Positions 22,041-30,484 of a stretch of 64,000 nt of DNA are shown here, piece after piece. Source of the DNA: Delftia acidovorans (GTDB lineage: Bacteria; Pseudomonadota; Gammaproteobacteria; Burkholderiales; Burkholderiaceae_C); assembly GCA_031286585.1 (NCBI GenBank), contig JAITUC010000018.1:1-64000 (forward strand), written 5' to 3'. The notes under the pieces are model-generated. The model did not search any database. It saw only the letters and a list, made by a program, of their open reading frames with translations, and was not told the origin of the DNA. Each line of letters opens with the position of its first letter. Within the stretch, counting starts at the first letter, position 1. The translations under genes and the position numbers were made by a program.

Positions 22041-23489
22041 TCACGCCTGTCTTTTTGCCCCCGGCAGGCGCAGCTGCATGCGCAGGCCGCCCATCGGCGA
22101 GCGGCTGGCCGCGATGCTGCCGCCATAGGTCTGCACCAGGTCACGCACGATATCCAGGCCCAGGCCTGCGCCGGGCCTGCGTTCGTCCAGGCGCTCGCCG
22201 CGCTCGAAGATGCGGCCAAGGTCGGCGTCTTCGATGCCGGGGCCGTCATCGTCCACCGTCAGCAGCAAGGGGCCGCCGGCCTGATCGTGCTCCAGGCCCT
22301 GCACTTCCAGGCTCACGGCCTGGGCTGCCCATTTGCCGGCGTTGTCCAGCAGGTTGCCCAGGATTTCCATCAGGTCCTGGCCATCGCCCAGAAAGTCCCA
22401 AGCCTGCGCATCGCCCTTCAGCGCGAAGCGGATGCCGCGGCCGGCGTGCAGCCGTTCCATGGTGCGCACCAGCGAGGCCAGCGGCGGCTCCAGCGGCGTG
22501 CGCAGGCCCGTGGCCTGGCGGGCCGCAGCGCGGGCGCGTGCAAGATGGTGGTCCACCTGGCGGCTGGCGCTGGCCACCTGCTCGCGCACCAGTTCGGCCA
22601 GTGCCCCGCCTTCCTGCGCGGCGGCATTGCCGAGGATGGACAGCGGCGTGTTCACCGCATGGGCCAGGTTGCCGGCTTGCGTGCGCGCACGCTGCACCAT
22701 GTCGGCATTCACATCCAGCACATGGTTGAACTCCTGAACCAGGGGGCGCAGTTCCTGCGGAAAACGTCCTTGGAGGCGCGGCGTTGCCCCCTTGCGCACG
22801 TCGGACAGGCCTTTTCGCAGCAACTGCAGCGGCCGCAGCGCCAGGCGCAGTTGCAGCACCACGGCCAGCACCAGCCCGACCGCCAGCGTGCCCAGTGCGG
22901 CGATCAGCATGGTGGTGAAGCGCTGCATGGGTTCGGCCAGCAGGGCGCTGTCGGCCGCAACGATCAGGCGCAGCGGCGGCGCGTCGGCTTCAGGCAATTG
23001 CAGGGGGCGTGCCACGGCCACGAGCCGGTGGCCCTGGCCATCGGGCAGCATGCCGGTGTTCAGCGCCGTGTCCCCGTGGTGATCATCCGGGCGGCCGGCA
23101 TCGGCGCGGAACTGGTGCCAGTCCAGCGTCTGGTCCCACAGCGAACGAGAGCGCAGCAAGCCGGCCTTTTCGGGCAGGCCCGCCCCATCGCTCACCTGGT
23201 CGATCTGCCAGTACAGGCCTGACAGCGGCTGCGCCAGGCGCGGGTCGCCCACGGCCAGTCCGACCTCGATGCGTCCGCCGGGCAGGCTGTTGACCGCTGC
23301 GCTGAGCTGGTCGAGCTGCAGCACCAGCTGCGCCTGCAGCTGTTGCGCTATGTGGTCGCGGAACAGGCCGCGCAGCCCCCAGCCTGCCAGCAGCACGGCC
23401 GCCAGCACCCAGGCCAGCGTGCCGGCCAGCAGGCGCAGGCGCAGCGAATCGCCGAGCCGGGACACCGGTCTTTCCTGGGGCGCGTTCAT
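22041..23489 (-). CDS. PhoQ/QseC-like sensor histidine kinase
   Basis: A 482-aa membrane sensor kinase. TM1 lies at about residues 20-43 and TM2 at 191-215, enclosing a periplasmic domain of about 145 residues. A short HAMP-like linker and the dimerisation/phosphoacceptor helix follow with His277 in NLAHAVNTPLSIL, the PhoQ-type H-box. The catalytic domain has an N-box (LLDNAGKWA), G1 (VDDDGPGIED) and G2 (PGAGLGLDIVRDLV). The start codon overlaps the stop of the response regulator gene (ATGA, 23486-23489), so the two are translationally coupled. PepSY-type proteins flank the system and are likely partners or targets. Confidence 0.92.
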   Translation of the reverse strand: MNAPQERPVSRLGDSLRLRLLAGTLAWVLAAVLLAGWGLRGLFRDHIAQQLQAQLVLQLDQLSAAVNSLPGGRIEVGLAVGDPRLAQPLSGLYWQIDQVSDGAGLPEKAGLLRSRSLWDQTLDWHQFRADAGRPDDHHGDTALNTGMLPDGQGHRLVAVARPLQLPEADAPPLRLIVAADSALLAEPMQRFTTMLIAALGTLAVGLVLAVVLQLRLALRPLQLLRKGLSDVRKGATPRLQGRFPQELRPLVQEFNHVLDVNADMVQRARTQAGNLAHAVNTPLSILGNAAAQEGGALAELVREQVASASRQVDHHLARARAAARQATGLRTPLEPPLASLVRTMERLHAGRGIRFALKGDAQAWDFLGDGQDLMEILGNLLDNAGKWAAQAVSLEVQGLEHDQAGGPLLLTVDDDGPGIEDADLGRIFERGERLDERRPGAGLGLDIVRDLVQTYGGSIAASRSPMGGLRMQLRLPGAKRQA

Positions 23490-24157
23490 GCAGCGGGCAT
23501 GCCTTCCACCAGCCGGTAGCCCAGTCCGCGCACGGTCTCTATGCTGCCGGCCGGCAGCTTCTTGCGCAGGCGTCCCACGAAGACCTCGATGGTGTTGGAA
23601 TCGCGGTCACTGTCCTGCGGGTAGATGTGCTCGGACAGTTCGGTGCGCGAGATCACCTGCCCCACGCGCTGCATCAGCAGGGCCAGGACCTTGAACTCAT
23701 GGCTGGTGAGCGTGAGCGGCTGACCTGCGACGCTCACGCGGGCATGGCGCGAGTCCAGCACGATGGGGCCGCATTGCCACTGGGCGCTGGCATGCGGGCT
23801 GAGCCGGCGCAGCAGGGCGCGCAGTCGGGCCATCAGCTCTTCCATGTGGAAGGGCTTGGCCAGATAGTCGTCGGCGCCGGCATCCATGCCGGCCACCTTC
23901 TCATGCCAGGCGCCGCGCGCCGTGAGGATCATCACCGGCATGACCCGGCCCTGCGCGCGCCAGGCGCGCAGCACGGTGAGCCCGTCGCGCACGGGCAGGC
24001 CCAGGTCCAGCACGGCGGCGTCGAATTCCTCGACCTCGCCCAGGTACTGGGCCGTTGCGCCGTCCGCGGCCGTCTCCACCGTATGGCCTGCCTGCTGCAA
24101 GGCCTGCACCAGTTGCCCGCAGAGCGTGGGCTCGTCTTCCACCACGAGGATTCGCAT
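23486..24157 (-). CDS. OmpR/PhoB-family response regulator
   Basis: A 223-aa two-domain regulator. The receiver domain has the acidic pocket VEDEP, the phosphoacceptor Asp51 (VLDLGLP), Thr79 (LTARG) and Lys101 (LAKPFHME). The C-terminal winged helix ends VETVRGLGYRLVEG, and the recognition region is DSDRDSNTIEVFVGRLRKKL. It is the first gene of the two-component pair and starts 6 bp after the PepSY gene, so all three form one minus-strand operon. A tandem GGATGAAC element upstream of the operon is a candidate binding site. Confidence 0.93.
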   Translation of the reverse strand: MRILVVEDEPTLCGQLVQALQQAGHTVETAADGATAQYLGEVEEFDAAVLDLGLPVRDGLTVLRAWRAQGRVMPVMILTARGAWHEKVAGMDAGADDYLAKPFHMEELMARLRALLRRLSPHASAQWQCGPIVLDSRHARVSVAGQPLTLTSHEFKVLALLMQRVGQVISRTELSEHIYPQDSDRDSNTIEVFVGRLRKKLPAGSIETVRGLGYRLVEGMPAA

Positions 24158-24163
24158 CTGTGC

Positions 24164-24508
24164 CTAGTCCTTGCGCTTGAAGCTCAGCACCTTGCCATCG
24201 CGTGCATCGATCTTGAGCTTGGCCACGCGGCCGCCCGATTGCAGCAGCCGGATCTCGTAGATGAAGCGGCCGTCGTCATGCTCGAACTCGACCTTGATGA
24301 CCTGGCCCTGGTAGTCGCGCTCGACCTGGTCGAGCACGGTGCGCAGCGGCAGCACGCGGCCTTGCTGCAGGGCCTGGCGGGCGAGTTCATGGTCGCTGTC
24401 GCCGGCATCCGAGGGCGTGGTCCAGGAGGCCAGGGCCGCCGCCATCAGCAGCAGTGCGGCCAGCAGCATCCAGGACCTGCGAGGAATGGAGAAGGATGGA
24501 GTGGGCAT
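24164..24508 (-). CDS. PepSY-domain protein (first gene of two-component operon)
   Basis: A 114-aa exported protein: an N-terminal membrane anchor or signal (RRSWMLLAALLLMAAALASW) followed by one PepSY domain (ARQALQQGRVLPLRTVLDQVERDYQGQVIKVEFE then YEIRLLQSGGRVAKLKIDARDGKVL). PepSY domains are thought to inhibit peptidases or sense envelope state. The gene leads the operon with the response regulator and sensor kinase, so it likely modulates or reports to the periplasmic sensor domain. That role is inferred from position only. Confidence 0.88.
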   Translation of the reverse strand: MPTPSFSIPRRSWMLLAALLLMAAALASWTTPSDAGDSDHELARQALQQGRVLPLRTVLDQVERDYQGQVIKVEFEHDDGRFIYEIRLLQSGGRVAKLKIDARDGKVLSFKRKD

Positions 24509-24530
24509 GGAAAACTTTATAGCCCAGCGT

Positions 24531-24571
24531 GGATGAACCTCGGATGAACGGCTGCTTCAGCTTGCGTTCAT
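24531..24571. promoter_or_regulatory. Candidate response-regulator box between divergent PepSY genes
   Basis: GGATGAAC occurs twice in tandem at 24531-24538 and 24542-24549, starting 11 bp apart, which is one helical turn. An inverted half-site GTTCAT lies at 24566-24571. This arrangement is what OmpR/PhoB-type dimers bind. It sits in the 193-bp gap between the two divergent PepSY genes, next to the operon encoding such a regulator. The remaining part of the gap shows no clear -35/-10 pair. Confidence 0.55.
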
Positions 24572-24701
24572 GGCCTGCATCGAACAATGGCTGCACGCCG
24601 TCGCAATCCAGTGGAAACGAAGGCGCTGCAGCCGGCAGATGCGGCCTTTTCAAATGCATCGCCAGCCCAATCGCCGACCTTCACATGCCAAGGAGAACCT
24701 C

Positions 24702-25082
24702 ATGCCTTCCATCCGACAACTGATTTCCCGCGCTGCACGCCATGGCCTGACGGGCCTGGGCATTGTTCTGATCGCCACTGCCGGGCTGGTCGCCCAGGTG
24801 CAGGCCCAGGCCGCCGCCACGGGAGGGCCTTCCGTGACCGTACAGGCCGGCGAGGCCGTGGCCACCACGGTGGCCTCCGTGCGCGGCGCCTTCCAGGGGC
24901 CGGGGCTGAGCATCCGCGAAATCTTCGAGCGCATGCAGGGCCTGGGCTACCGCGAACTGCGCGAGATCGAGTGGGAGGACGGCCTCTACCAGGTCAAGGG
25001 CCAGACCGGCGACGGGCGCCCTGTGAAGCTCTACGTCGATGGCAACAATGGCAACGTGCTCAGCATCCGCGCACGCGATTGA
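24702..25082 (+). CDS. Small exported PepSY-like protein
   Basis: A 126-aa protein with a Sec signal (SRAARHGLTGLGIVLIATAGLVAQVQAQA). After an acidic spacer it has a PepSY/DUF2874-like domain (SIREIFERMQGLGYRELREIEWEDGLYQVKGQ, then VKLYVDGNNGNVLSIR), so it is probably periplasmic. AAGGAGAACCTC precedes the ATG at 24702. It is divergent from the PepSY-two-component operon across a gap with tandem half-sites, a layout typical of a signalling system with its target gene. The protein was probably derived from the same family as the operon's own PepSY gene. Confidence 0.85.
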   Translation: MPSIRQLISRAARHGLTGLGIVLIATAGLVAQVQAQAAATGGPSVTVQAGEAVATTVASVRGAFQGPGLSIREIFERMQGLGYRELREIEWEDGLYQVKGQTGDGRPVKLYVDGNNGNVLSIRARD

Positions 25083-25227
25083 GGCCGGGCGGGCAGGCTG
25101 ATTTTTGTCAGCAAGTGTTCTGTCCGGTCGGCAGGCGTGCGACCTGGAGCGTTGAAGCGGTATGCAGCCGCCGGCCGGTCCGGTGGCTGCCCTTGATCGA
25201 TCCACGGACAGTACACAGGAGATTTCC

Positions 25228-25830
25228 ATGCCTTCCATCCATCGCTTGAGCGCCCTGGGCGCCGGCTGCATCGCCGCGCTGATGCTCAGCGCCTGCGCAG
25301 GCTATCCCCAGCAGGGCGGATACCCGAGTGGCGGCTACCCTGCCGGTGGCTATCCGGCTGGCGGCTATCCAGCCGGGGGCTATCCGACCAGCGGCTACCC
25401 CGGCGGCGGCTACCCCGGCGGCGGCTATCCCAGCGGCGGGCAGCCCGGCACGGCCTACCCGGGCGGCGGTGGCTATGTGCAGCAGGGCCGCGTGACCAAT
25501 GTGCAACTGGTGCAGATCCAGCAGCCCAGCGGCATTGGCGGCTCGGGCATAGGCGCCGGGGCCGTGGTGGGCGGCGTGGTCGGCGGCGTGCTGGGCCGCC
25601 AGGTGGGCAAGGGCAGTGGGCGCGACATCGCCACCATTGCGGGCGTGGTGGGCGGTGCCATGGCGGGCAATGCCATCGAGAAGAACACCGGCCCTGGCGA
25701 TCTGCGCGATGTCTATCGCGTCACCGTGCAACTGAACGACGGCAGCACGCGCGTGTTCGACTACCAGAACAATCCGCAGCTGCGCATAGGCGAGAGCGTG
25801 CGCGTGGACAACAACCAGCTGATTCGCTGA
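25228..25830 (+). CDS. Glycine-zipper outer-membrane lipoprotein with YP-x-GG repeats
   Basis: A 200-aa lipoprotein: signal sequence, lipobox LSAC (Cys about residue 24), then an N-terminal low-complexity tract of eight YPxGG-type pentapeptides. The C-terminal part is a glycine-zipper 2TM domain of the Rickettsia 17-kDa antigen/SlyB type ([20 protein letters not shown] and [13 protein letters not shown]) followed by a beta-rich end ([18 protein letters not shown]). It is probably anchored in the outer membrane and involved in envelope integrity. It has its own terminator downstream and ends one gene cluster with the preceding PepSY gene. Confidence 0.9.
   Translation: MPSIHRLSALGAGCIAALMLSACAGYPQQGGYPSGGYPAGGYPAGGYPAGGYPTSGYPGGGYPGGGYPSGGQPGTAYPGGGGYVQQGRVTNVQLVQIQQPSGIGGSGIGAGAVVGGVVGGVLGRQVGKGSGRDIATIAGVVGGAMAGNAIEKNTGPGDLRDVYRVTVQLNDGSTRVFDYQNNPQLRIGESVRVDNNQLIR
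25321..25440 (+). repeat. 15-bp tandem repeat inside lipoprotein gene
   Basis: Eight consecutive 15-bp units of the type TAYCCNRSNGGCGGC encode Tyr-Pro-x-Gly-Gly or close variants ([10 protein letters not shown] three times, [10 protein letters not shown] twice, YPSGG). Since 15 is a multiple of three, changes in copy number would lengthen or shorten the tract without shifting the frame. Confidence 0.9.
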
Positions 25831-25850
25831 GAGAGAGGCTCGCTCCATGC

Positions 25851-25877
25851 AAAAGGGCTCCCCGCAGGGAGCCCTTT
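25851..25877. terminator. Bidirectional terminator between lipoprotein and SlyD-like genes
   Basis: AAAGGGCTCCC (25852-25862) and GGGAGCCCTTT (25867-25877) form an 11-bp perfect stem with a 4-base loop. It has A/T ends on both sides and sits between convergent genes, so it can serve both. Confidence 0.82.
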
Positions 25878-25897
25878 GCCATTTCAGCGCGGTAATT

Positions 25898-26419
25898 TCA
25901 GTGCAGCGTGTCGTTGCCCGGTGCCATGGGCTGGATGCGGAAGAAGCCGGTGCCGGCCGAGCCGCGGCCGATTTCTTCCTCGGTGGCCTCGCGCACGCCT
26001 TCGATCTTCAGGTGCAGGCGCAGCGCAATGCCGGCCAGCGGGTGGTTGCCGTCCAGCACCACATGCTCGGGATAGATTTCCGTGACGGTGTAGAGCAGGT
26101 CGGGCTGCACGGCGCTGCAGCCCTTGGGCAGGGCGCTGGCCTCGAAGCTCATGCCTTCCTCCAGCTCGGCTGGGAACAGGGCGCGCGGCTCCAGGAAGAT
26201 CAGGCTTTCGTTGTAGTCGCCAAAGGCTTCCTCGGGCTCCAGGTGCAGGTCCAGGGTCTTGCCCTGGCCGTGGCCCTGCAGGGCTTCCTCGATGCGCTTG
26301 AGCAGATCGTCGCCGCCGACCAGGAATTCCACGGGCTCATCGAGCACGTCCAGTTCTTCGCCCAGGGTGTCCTTGAGGGTCCAGGTCAGAGCGACCACGC
26401 ATTGTTCTGTGATTTCCAT
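25898..26419 (-). CDS. SlyD-like FKBP-type peptidyl-prolyl isomerase
   Basis: A 173-aa FKBP-family PPIase with the insert-in-flap arrangement. ALTWTLKDTLGEELD starts the FKBP part, EPVEFLVGGDDLLKRIEEALQGHGQG supplies the active-site strands, and EPEEAFGDYNESLI opens the flap domain that SlyD uses as a chaperone module. The protein closes with HPLAGIALRLHLKIEGVREATEEE. It lacks the His/Cys-rich metal-binding tail of E. coli SlyD, so nickel delivery is less likely than folding work. The gene ends against the shared terminator with the lipoprotein gene. Confidence 0.88.
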   Translation of the reverse strand: MEITEQCVVALTWTLKDTLGEELDVLDEPVEFLVGGDDLLKRIEEALQGHGQGKTLDLHLEPEEAFGDYNESLIFLEPRALFPAELEEGMSFEASALPKGCSAVQPDLLYTVTEIYPEHVVLDGNHPLAGIALRLHLKIEGVREATEEEIGRGSAGTGFFRIQPMAPGNDTLH

Positions 26420-26571
26420 GGTGTGCAGCTTGTGCGGCCCATGCCGCAGTGGGAAAAAAGGAAGACCACCGCGCGCGCCCTTGTTTGACGAAGGCGTGCC
26501 GGCGGCCGCGTTGGCGCGATTTTCCCACGGCTGCCCGGCTGCTGCGCAGGCCGGGCGGCGAGTCCTGCCGA

Positions 26572-28023
26572 TCAGAACGGATAGTGGCGGGGAACGGTCT
26601 GCATGGTGATCCACCGCGTTTCGGTGAAGGCGTCGATGCCTGCCTGGCCGCCGAAGTGGCCGTAGCCCGAGTTTTTCACGCCGCCAAAGGGCATCTGTGC
26701 CTCGTCATGCACGGTGGGGCCGTTGACGTGGCAGATGCCGGCCTCGATGCGGGCCGCCACGCGCCAGCCGCGTGCGGTGTCGCGGGTGTAGACGGACGAG
26801 GACAGGCCGAACTCGTTGTCATTGGCCATGGCGATGGCCTGCTCCTCGCCGCGCACGCGCACGATGGCCTTGACGGGGGCGAAGGTTTCCTCGCGGAAGA
26901 TGTCCATCTCGGGCGTGACGCCGTCGATCAGTGTGGCCGCCATCAGGGTGTTGGTGGCCTTGCCGCCGCACAGCAGCCTGGCGCCCTTGGCCAGCGCGTC
27001 GTCGATCAGGCGGTTGGCACGCTCCACGGTGGCCATGTCCACCACCGAGCCCAGCACCACGGGGCCGTTGCGCGGATCGCCCAGCGGCAGCGAGGTGGCG
27101 CGGGCCACCAGCTTGTCCAGGAAATCACCGGCGACTGACTCGTCCACGATGATGCGTTCGGTGGACATGCAGATCTGGCCCGAGTTGGCGAAGGCACCGA
27201 AGGTGCAGCCGGCCACGGCAGCGTCGATGTCGGCATCGTCCAGCACCACGAAGGGCGCCTTGCCGCCCAGCTCCAGGATGGCAGGCTTGAGGTACTTGGC
27301 GCAGGTCTGGCCGAGGATGCGGCCCACGCGCGTGGAGCCGGTGAAGTTCACGCGGCGCACGGCCGGGTGGGCCACCATGGCTTCGACCACGGCACCGGCA
27401 TCTTCGGGCGCATTGGTCACGAAGTTGACCACGCCGGGCGGCAGGCCGCCTTCCTGCAGGGCCTCGATGATCAGGCCGTGCGTGGCGGGGCACAGCTCCG
27501 AGCCCTTGAGCACCACCGTATTGCCGCAGGCCAGCGGCGTGGCAATGGCGCGCACGCCCAGGATCACGGGCGCGTTCCAGGGGGCAATGCCCAGCACCAC
27601 GCCAGCGGGCTGGCGCACGGCCATGGCCAGGCTGCCGGGCACGTCAGAGGGAATGATCTGGCCGTTGATCTGGGTGGTCAGCGAGGCGGCCTCCAGGAAC
27701 ATGTTGGCAGCCAGGTGCACGTTGAAGCCGGCCCAGATGCCGGAGGCGCCCGTCTCGGCGGCCATGGCGGCGGCAAACGCCTCGGTCTTGGCCTCCAGGG
27801 CCTGCGATGCCTTCATCAGCATCTGGCGGCGTTCGGTCGGACCCAGCGCGGCCCAGGCGGGGAAGGCCTTTTGCGCGGCCTCGACGGCGCGCACCGCATC
27901 CTGGGGCGTGGCGGCCGGGGCGCGCGTGGCCACCGATCCGTCCAGCGGATTGCGGCGCTCGAAGGTGGCGCCATTGCCGGCCTGTGCGGCCTGGCCTGCG
28001 ATGAGCATGGTTTGTTCGATCAT
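26572..28023 (-). CDS. NAD(P)-dependent aldehyde dehydrogenase (aromatic-aldehyde type)
   Basis: A 483-aa aldehyde dehydrogenase. GIAPWNAPVILGVRAIATPL lies at the cofactor fold entry, ELGGKAPFVVLDDAD carries the general-base Glu, and SGQICMSTERI the catalytic Cys. The ending (GICHVNGPTVHDEAQMPFGGVKNSGYGHFGG) is characteristic of the salicylaldehyde/vanillin dehydrogenase group (NahF/Vdh/DoxF), so an aromatic aldehyde is the best substrate guess. Starts at ATG 28023, with an alternative ATG five codons later. It is divergent from an AraC/FeaR-type regulator; in E. coli, FeaR controls a phenylacetaldehyde dehydrogenase, so this pairing is coherent. Confidence 0.88.
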   Translation of the reverse strand: MIEQTMLIAGQAAQAGNGATFERRNPLDGSVATRAPAATPQDAVRAVEAAQKAFPAWAALGPTERRQMLMKASQALEAKTEAFAAAMAAETGASGIWAGFNVHLAANMFLEAASLTTQINGQIIPSDVPGSLAMAVRQPAGVVLGIAPWNAPVILGVRAIATPLACGNTVVLKGSELCPATHGLIIEALQEGGLPPGVVNFVTNAPEDAGAVVEAMVAHPAVRRVNFTGSTRVGRILGQTCAKYLKPAILELGGKAPFVVLDDADIDAAVAGCTFGAFANSGQICMSTERIIVDESVAGDFLDKLVARATSLPLGDPRNGPVVLGSVVDMATVERANRLIDDALAKGARLLCGGKATNTLMAATLIDGVTPEMDIFREETFAPVKAIVRVRGEEQAIAMANDNEFGLSSSVYTRDTARGWRVAARIEAGICHVNGPTVHDEAQMPFGGVKNSGYGHFGGQAGIDAFTETRWITMQTVPRHYPF

Positions 28024-28290
28024 GACTGTCTCCTGGGTATGCGGTTGTGGCGTTGGCATGTGCGTTGGCGCTGCCGGGCGTGCCGGTCATCGTAGAAGCA
28101 GGTGCTGGCGCAGGCAGCCCGCTGCGCGCACAAAGCGCATGACGGATCGTGCACAGGCTCCGGGGTTTACCCTTGTCCTGGCTGTCCGCGGGGAAAGCCA
28201 TGGGGTGCGACGGGCCCGCACTTTCCCATAATCACGTCCATGGCCGCACACAGAATCCTTCACCCGTGCGGCGAGCAGGAGAGACCGCAC

Positions 28291-29250
28291 ATGACCGATG
28301 CCATGGTGTTGAGCACCGACGGACTGCCGCCCGGCGAGACGGCGTCGGCCTGGCACGCCTGGATGTCGCGCCTGTTTGCGGGCCTGGATACCGATGTCTA
28401 TGGCGATCGCCTGTTCGAAGGCCATGTGCGCGTGGCCAATGCCGGCGATGTGGTGCTGACCCGGCTGGAGGCGGGCCGCCACCGCGTCATGCGCAGCATG
28501 CAGGGCCTGCGCGCCCACGAGTCTCCCTACCTGAAGATCGTCGCGCCCTGGGAGGGCGTGGCCAGCGTACGCCAGCACAACCGCGAGGCCAGCGTGCGCA
28601 AGGGCAGCTGGGTGATCTATGACACGGCGCAGGAGTACGAGGTCACCAACCCCGAATGGTCCGAACACCTCATCGTGATGCTGCCGCGCCAGGCCATCGT
28701 GGACCGGGGTATCCGGCTGGAAGGGCTGATGGGGCGCAACGTGGGGGGCAGCTCGGGCATCGCCCGCATCGCGCTGGAGACCATGCGCAGCACTTACCAG
28801 GAGTTGCCTGGCATGGCGCCGCATCTGGCGCGCCGCGCGGGTGAGCTGTTGGTGGACATGGTCCATCTGTCGCTGCAGGAGCTGGCCGGGCAGGGCACGG
28901 CAGGCACGCAGCAGCTGGCGCTGCAGGACCGCATCCGCGCCCATGTGGCGGCCCATCTGCGCGACCCGGGCCTGTCGGTGGAGTCCGTGGCCGCCGCACT
29001 CAACTGCAGCAAGCGCCACCTGCACAACGCCTTCGCGGACGGCCAGACCAGCCTGGGCGCCTTCATACAGCACAGCCGCCTGGAGCTGTGCATGCGCGAG
29101 TTGCTGCAGCCAGCCCAGGCGCAGCGCACCATCACCGAGGTCGCCATGGATTGCGGCTTTGGCAGCAGCGCGCATTTCAGCCGCGCCTTCAAGGCCTATA
29201 CGGGTCTGTCGCCCTCGGATTTCAGGGCCATGCGCAAGCCGGCCGGCTGA
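28291..29250 (+). CDS. AraC-family (FeaR-like) transcriptional activator
   Basis: A 319-aa regulator. The N-terminal effector domain has the cupin-like GDVVLTRLEAGRHRVMRS and KGSWVIYDTAQEYEV pattern of the AraC-binding-like family. The C-terminal AraC/XylS DNA-binding domain comprises two helix-turn-helices (LSVESVAAALNCSKRHLHNAF and TITEVAMDCGFGSSAHFSRAFK) and ends GLSPSDFRAMR. The ATG at 28291 has GCAGGAGAG just upstream. Divergently transcribed from the aldehyde dehydrogenase gene with a 267-bp intergenic region that should hold the operator. That gap has a CATAAT at 28227-28232 as a possible -10 for this gene, without a good -35. Confidence 0.87.
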   Translation: MTDAMVLSTDGLPPGETASAWHAWMSRLFAGLDTDVYGDRLFEGHVRVANAGDVVLTRLEAGRHRVMRSMQGLRAHESPYLKIVAPWEGVASVRQHNREASVRKGSWVIYDTAQEYEVTNPEWSEHLIVMLPRQAIVDRGIRLEGLMGRNVGGSSGIARIALETMRSTYQELPGMAPHLARRAGELLVDMVHLSLQELAGQGTAGTQQLALQDRIRAHVAAHLRDPGLSVESVAAALNCSKRHLHNAFADGQTSLGAFIQHSRLELCMRELLQPAQAQRTITEVAMDCGFGSSAHFSRAFKAYTGLSPSDFRAMRKPAG

Positions 29251-29353
29251 CTGCCACGAAGCCATTGCGGTGCCGCTTGCGCTGGCGCCAGGACAGGGCA
29301 ATGCCCGCATAGGACAATGCCGCCCTGTCTCTTCGCTCACTTCGGACCATTTC

Positions 29354-30484
29354 ATGGACACCAACACACCGCTTGCCCTGCTGGGCGGGCTTACCGCTTC
29401 CCAATTCATGCGCCGCCACTGGCACAAGAAGCCCTTGCTGGTGCGCCAGGCAATCCCGGGCTTCAAGCCCCTGATTCCTCGCGCCAGGCTGCTGGCCATG
29501 GCAGGCGAGGACGGTGTGGAGTCGCGCCTGATCCAGCAGCAGGACGGTGGCCACTGGAAGCTCAGCCACGGCCCGCTGTCGCGCCGCAGCCTGCCCTCGC
29601 TGCAAAAGCCCGGATGGACCGTGCTCGTGCAGGGCGTGGACCTGCACGACGACGGCGTGCACCAGCTGATGCAGCAGTTCCGCTTCGTGCCCGAGGCGCG
29701 GCTGGACGATCTGATGATCAGCTTCGCCACCGACCAGGGCGGCGTCGGCCCGCATTTCGACAGCTACGACGTTTTCCTGCTGCAGGTGCATGGCCGCCGG
29801 CGCTGGCGCATCGGCCGCCAGAAGGACCTGTCGCTGCAGCCCGATGTGCCGCTGAAGGTGCTCTCGAATTTCGAGCCCGAGGAGGAATTCGTGCTCGAGC
29901 CCGGCGACATGCTCTACCTGCCGCCCAAGTGGGCCCATGACGGCATCGCCGAGGGGGAGTGCATGACCTACTCCATCGGCTTTCGCTCGCCCGCGCGCGA
30001 CGAACTGGCCCGCGAGCTGCTGCTGCGCATGTCCGATGAGCCCGATGAACCCGAAGCGCCCGTGGTCTACCGCGATCCCGACCAGCCCGCCGTCGAGGCC
30101 CCGGGCGAGATTCCGTCGAGCCTGCACGACTTCGCGCGCAAGGCGCTGGAGCGCGCGCTGGCCGAGCCGCTGGCGCTGGAGCGCGCGCTGGGCGAGTACA
30201 TGACCGAGCCCAAGGCCAATGTCTGGTTCGAGCATGGAGAGGAACACGGCATGTTCGAGAGCGTGGTCCTCGACCGCCGCACGCGCATGATGTATGACGC
30301 CAAGCACATCTTCATCAACGGCGAAAGCTATCTGGCCGGTGGCCGCGATGCCACCCTGATGCGCAAGCTGGCCGACACGCGCGCCCTGTCGCGCGCCGAC
30401 TTGGCCAAGGCCAGCGATGACGCGCTGGAGCTGCTGTCGTCCTGGTTTGACGCCGGCTGGGTGCGGGGCGGGCCGCTGTCCTGA
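29354..30484 (+). CDS. JmjC/cupin-like ribosomal protein oxygenase (RoxA/YcfD-type)
   Basis: A 376-aa 2-oxoglutarate- and Fe(II)-dependent oxygenase related to YcfD, which hydroxylates an arginine of ribosomal protein L16. The start FMRRHWHKKPLLVRQAI is typical. The Fe ligands HxD are in GPHFDSYDVFLLQVHG, with the distal His in KWAHDGIAEGE, and LEPGDMLYLPPKW forms the jelly-roll strand. The C-terminal half (from about residue 230) is the helical dimerisation and wing region. Start ATG 29354. The exact target protein is inferred from the family. Confidence 0.85.
   Translation: MDTNTPLALLGGLTASQFMRRHWHKKPLLVRQAIPGFKPLIPRARLLAMAGEDGVESRLIQQQDGGHWKLSHGPLSRRSLPSLQKPGWTVLVQGVDLHDDGVHQLMQQFRFVPEARLDDLMISFATDQGGVGPHFDSYDVFLLQVHGRRRWRIGRQKDLSLQPDVPLKVLSNFEPEEEFVLEPGDMLYLPPKWAHDGIAEGECMTYSIGFRSPARDELARELLLRMSDEPDEPEAPVVYRDPDQPAVEAPGEIPSSLHDFARKALERALAEPLALERALGEYMTEPKANVWFEHGEEHGMFESVVLDRRTRMMYDAKHIFINGESYLAGGRDATLMRKLADTRALSRADLAKASDDALELLSSWFDAGWVRGGPLS

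Noticed and set aside
25321..25440. Short regular repeats as a possible CRISPR array
   Set aside because: Units are contiguous 15-bp codon-level repeats inside a lipoprotein gene, with no spacers and no cas genes.
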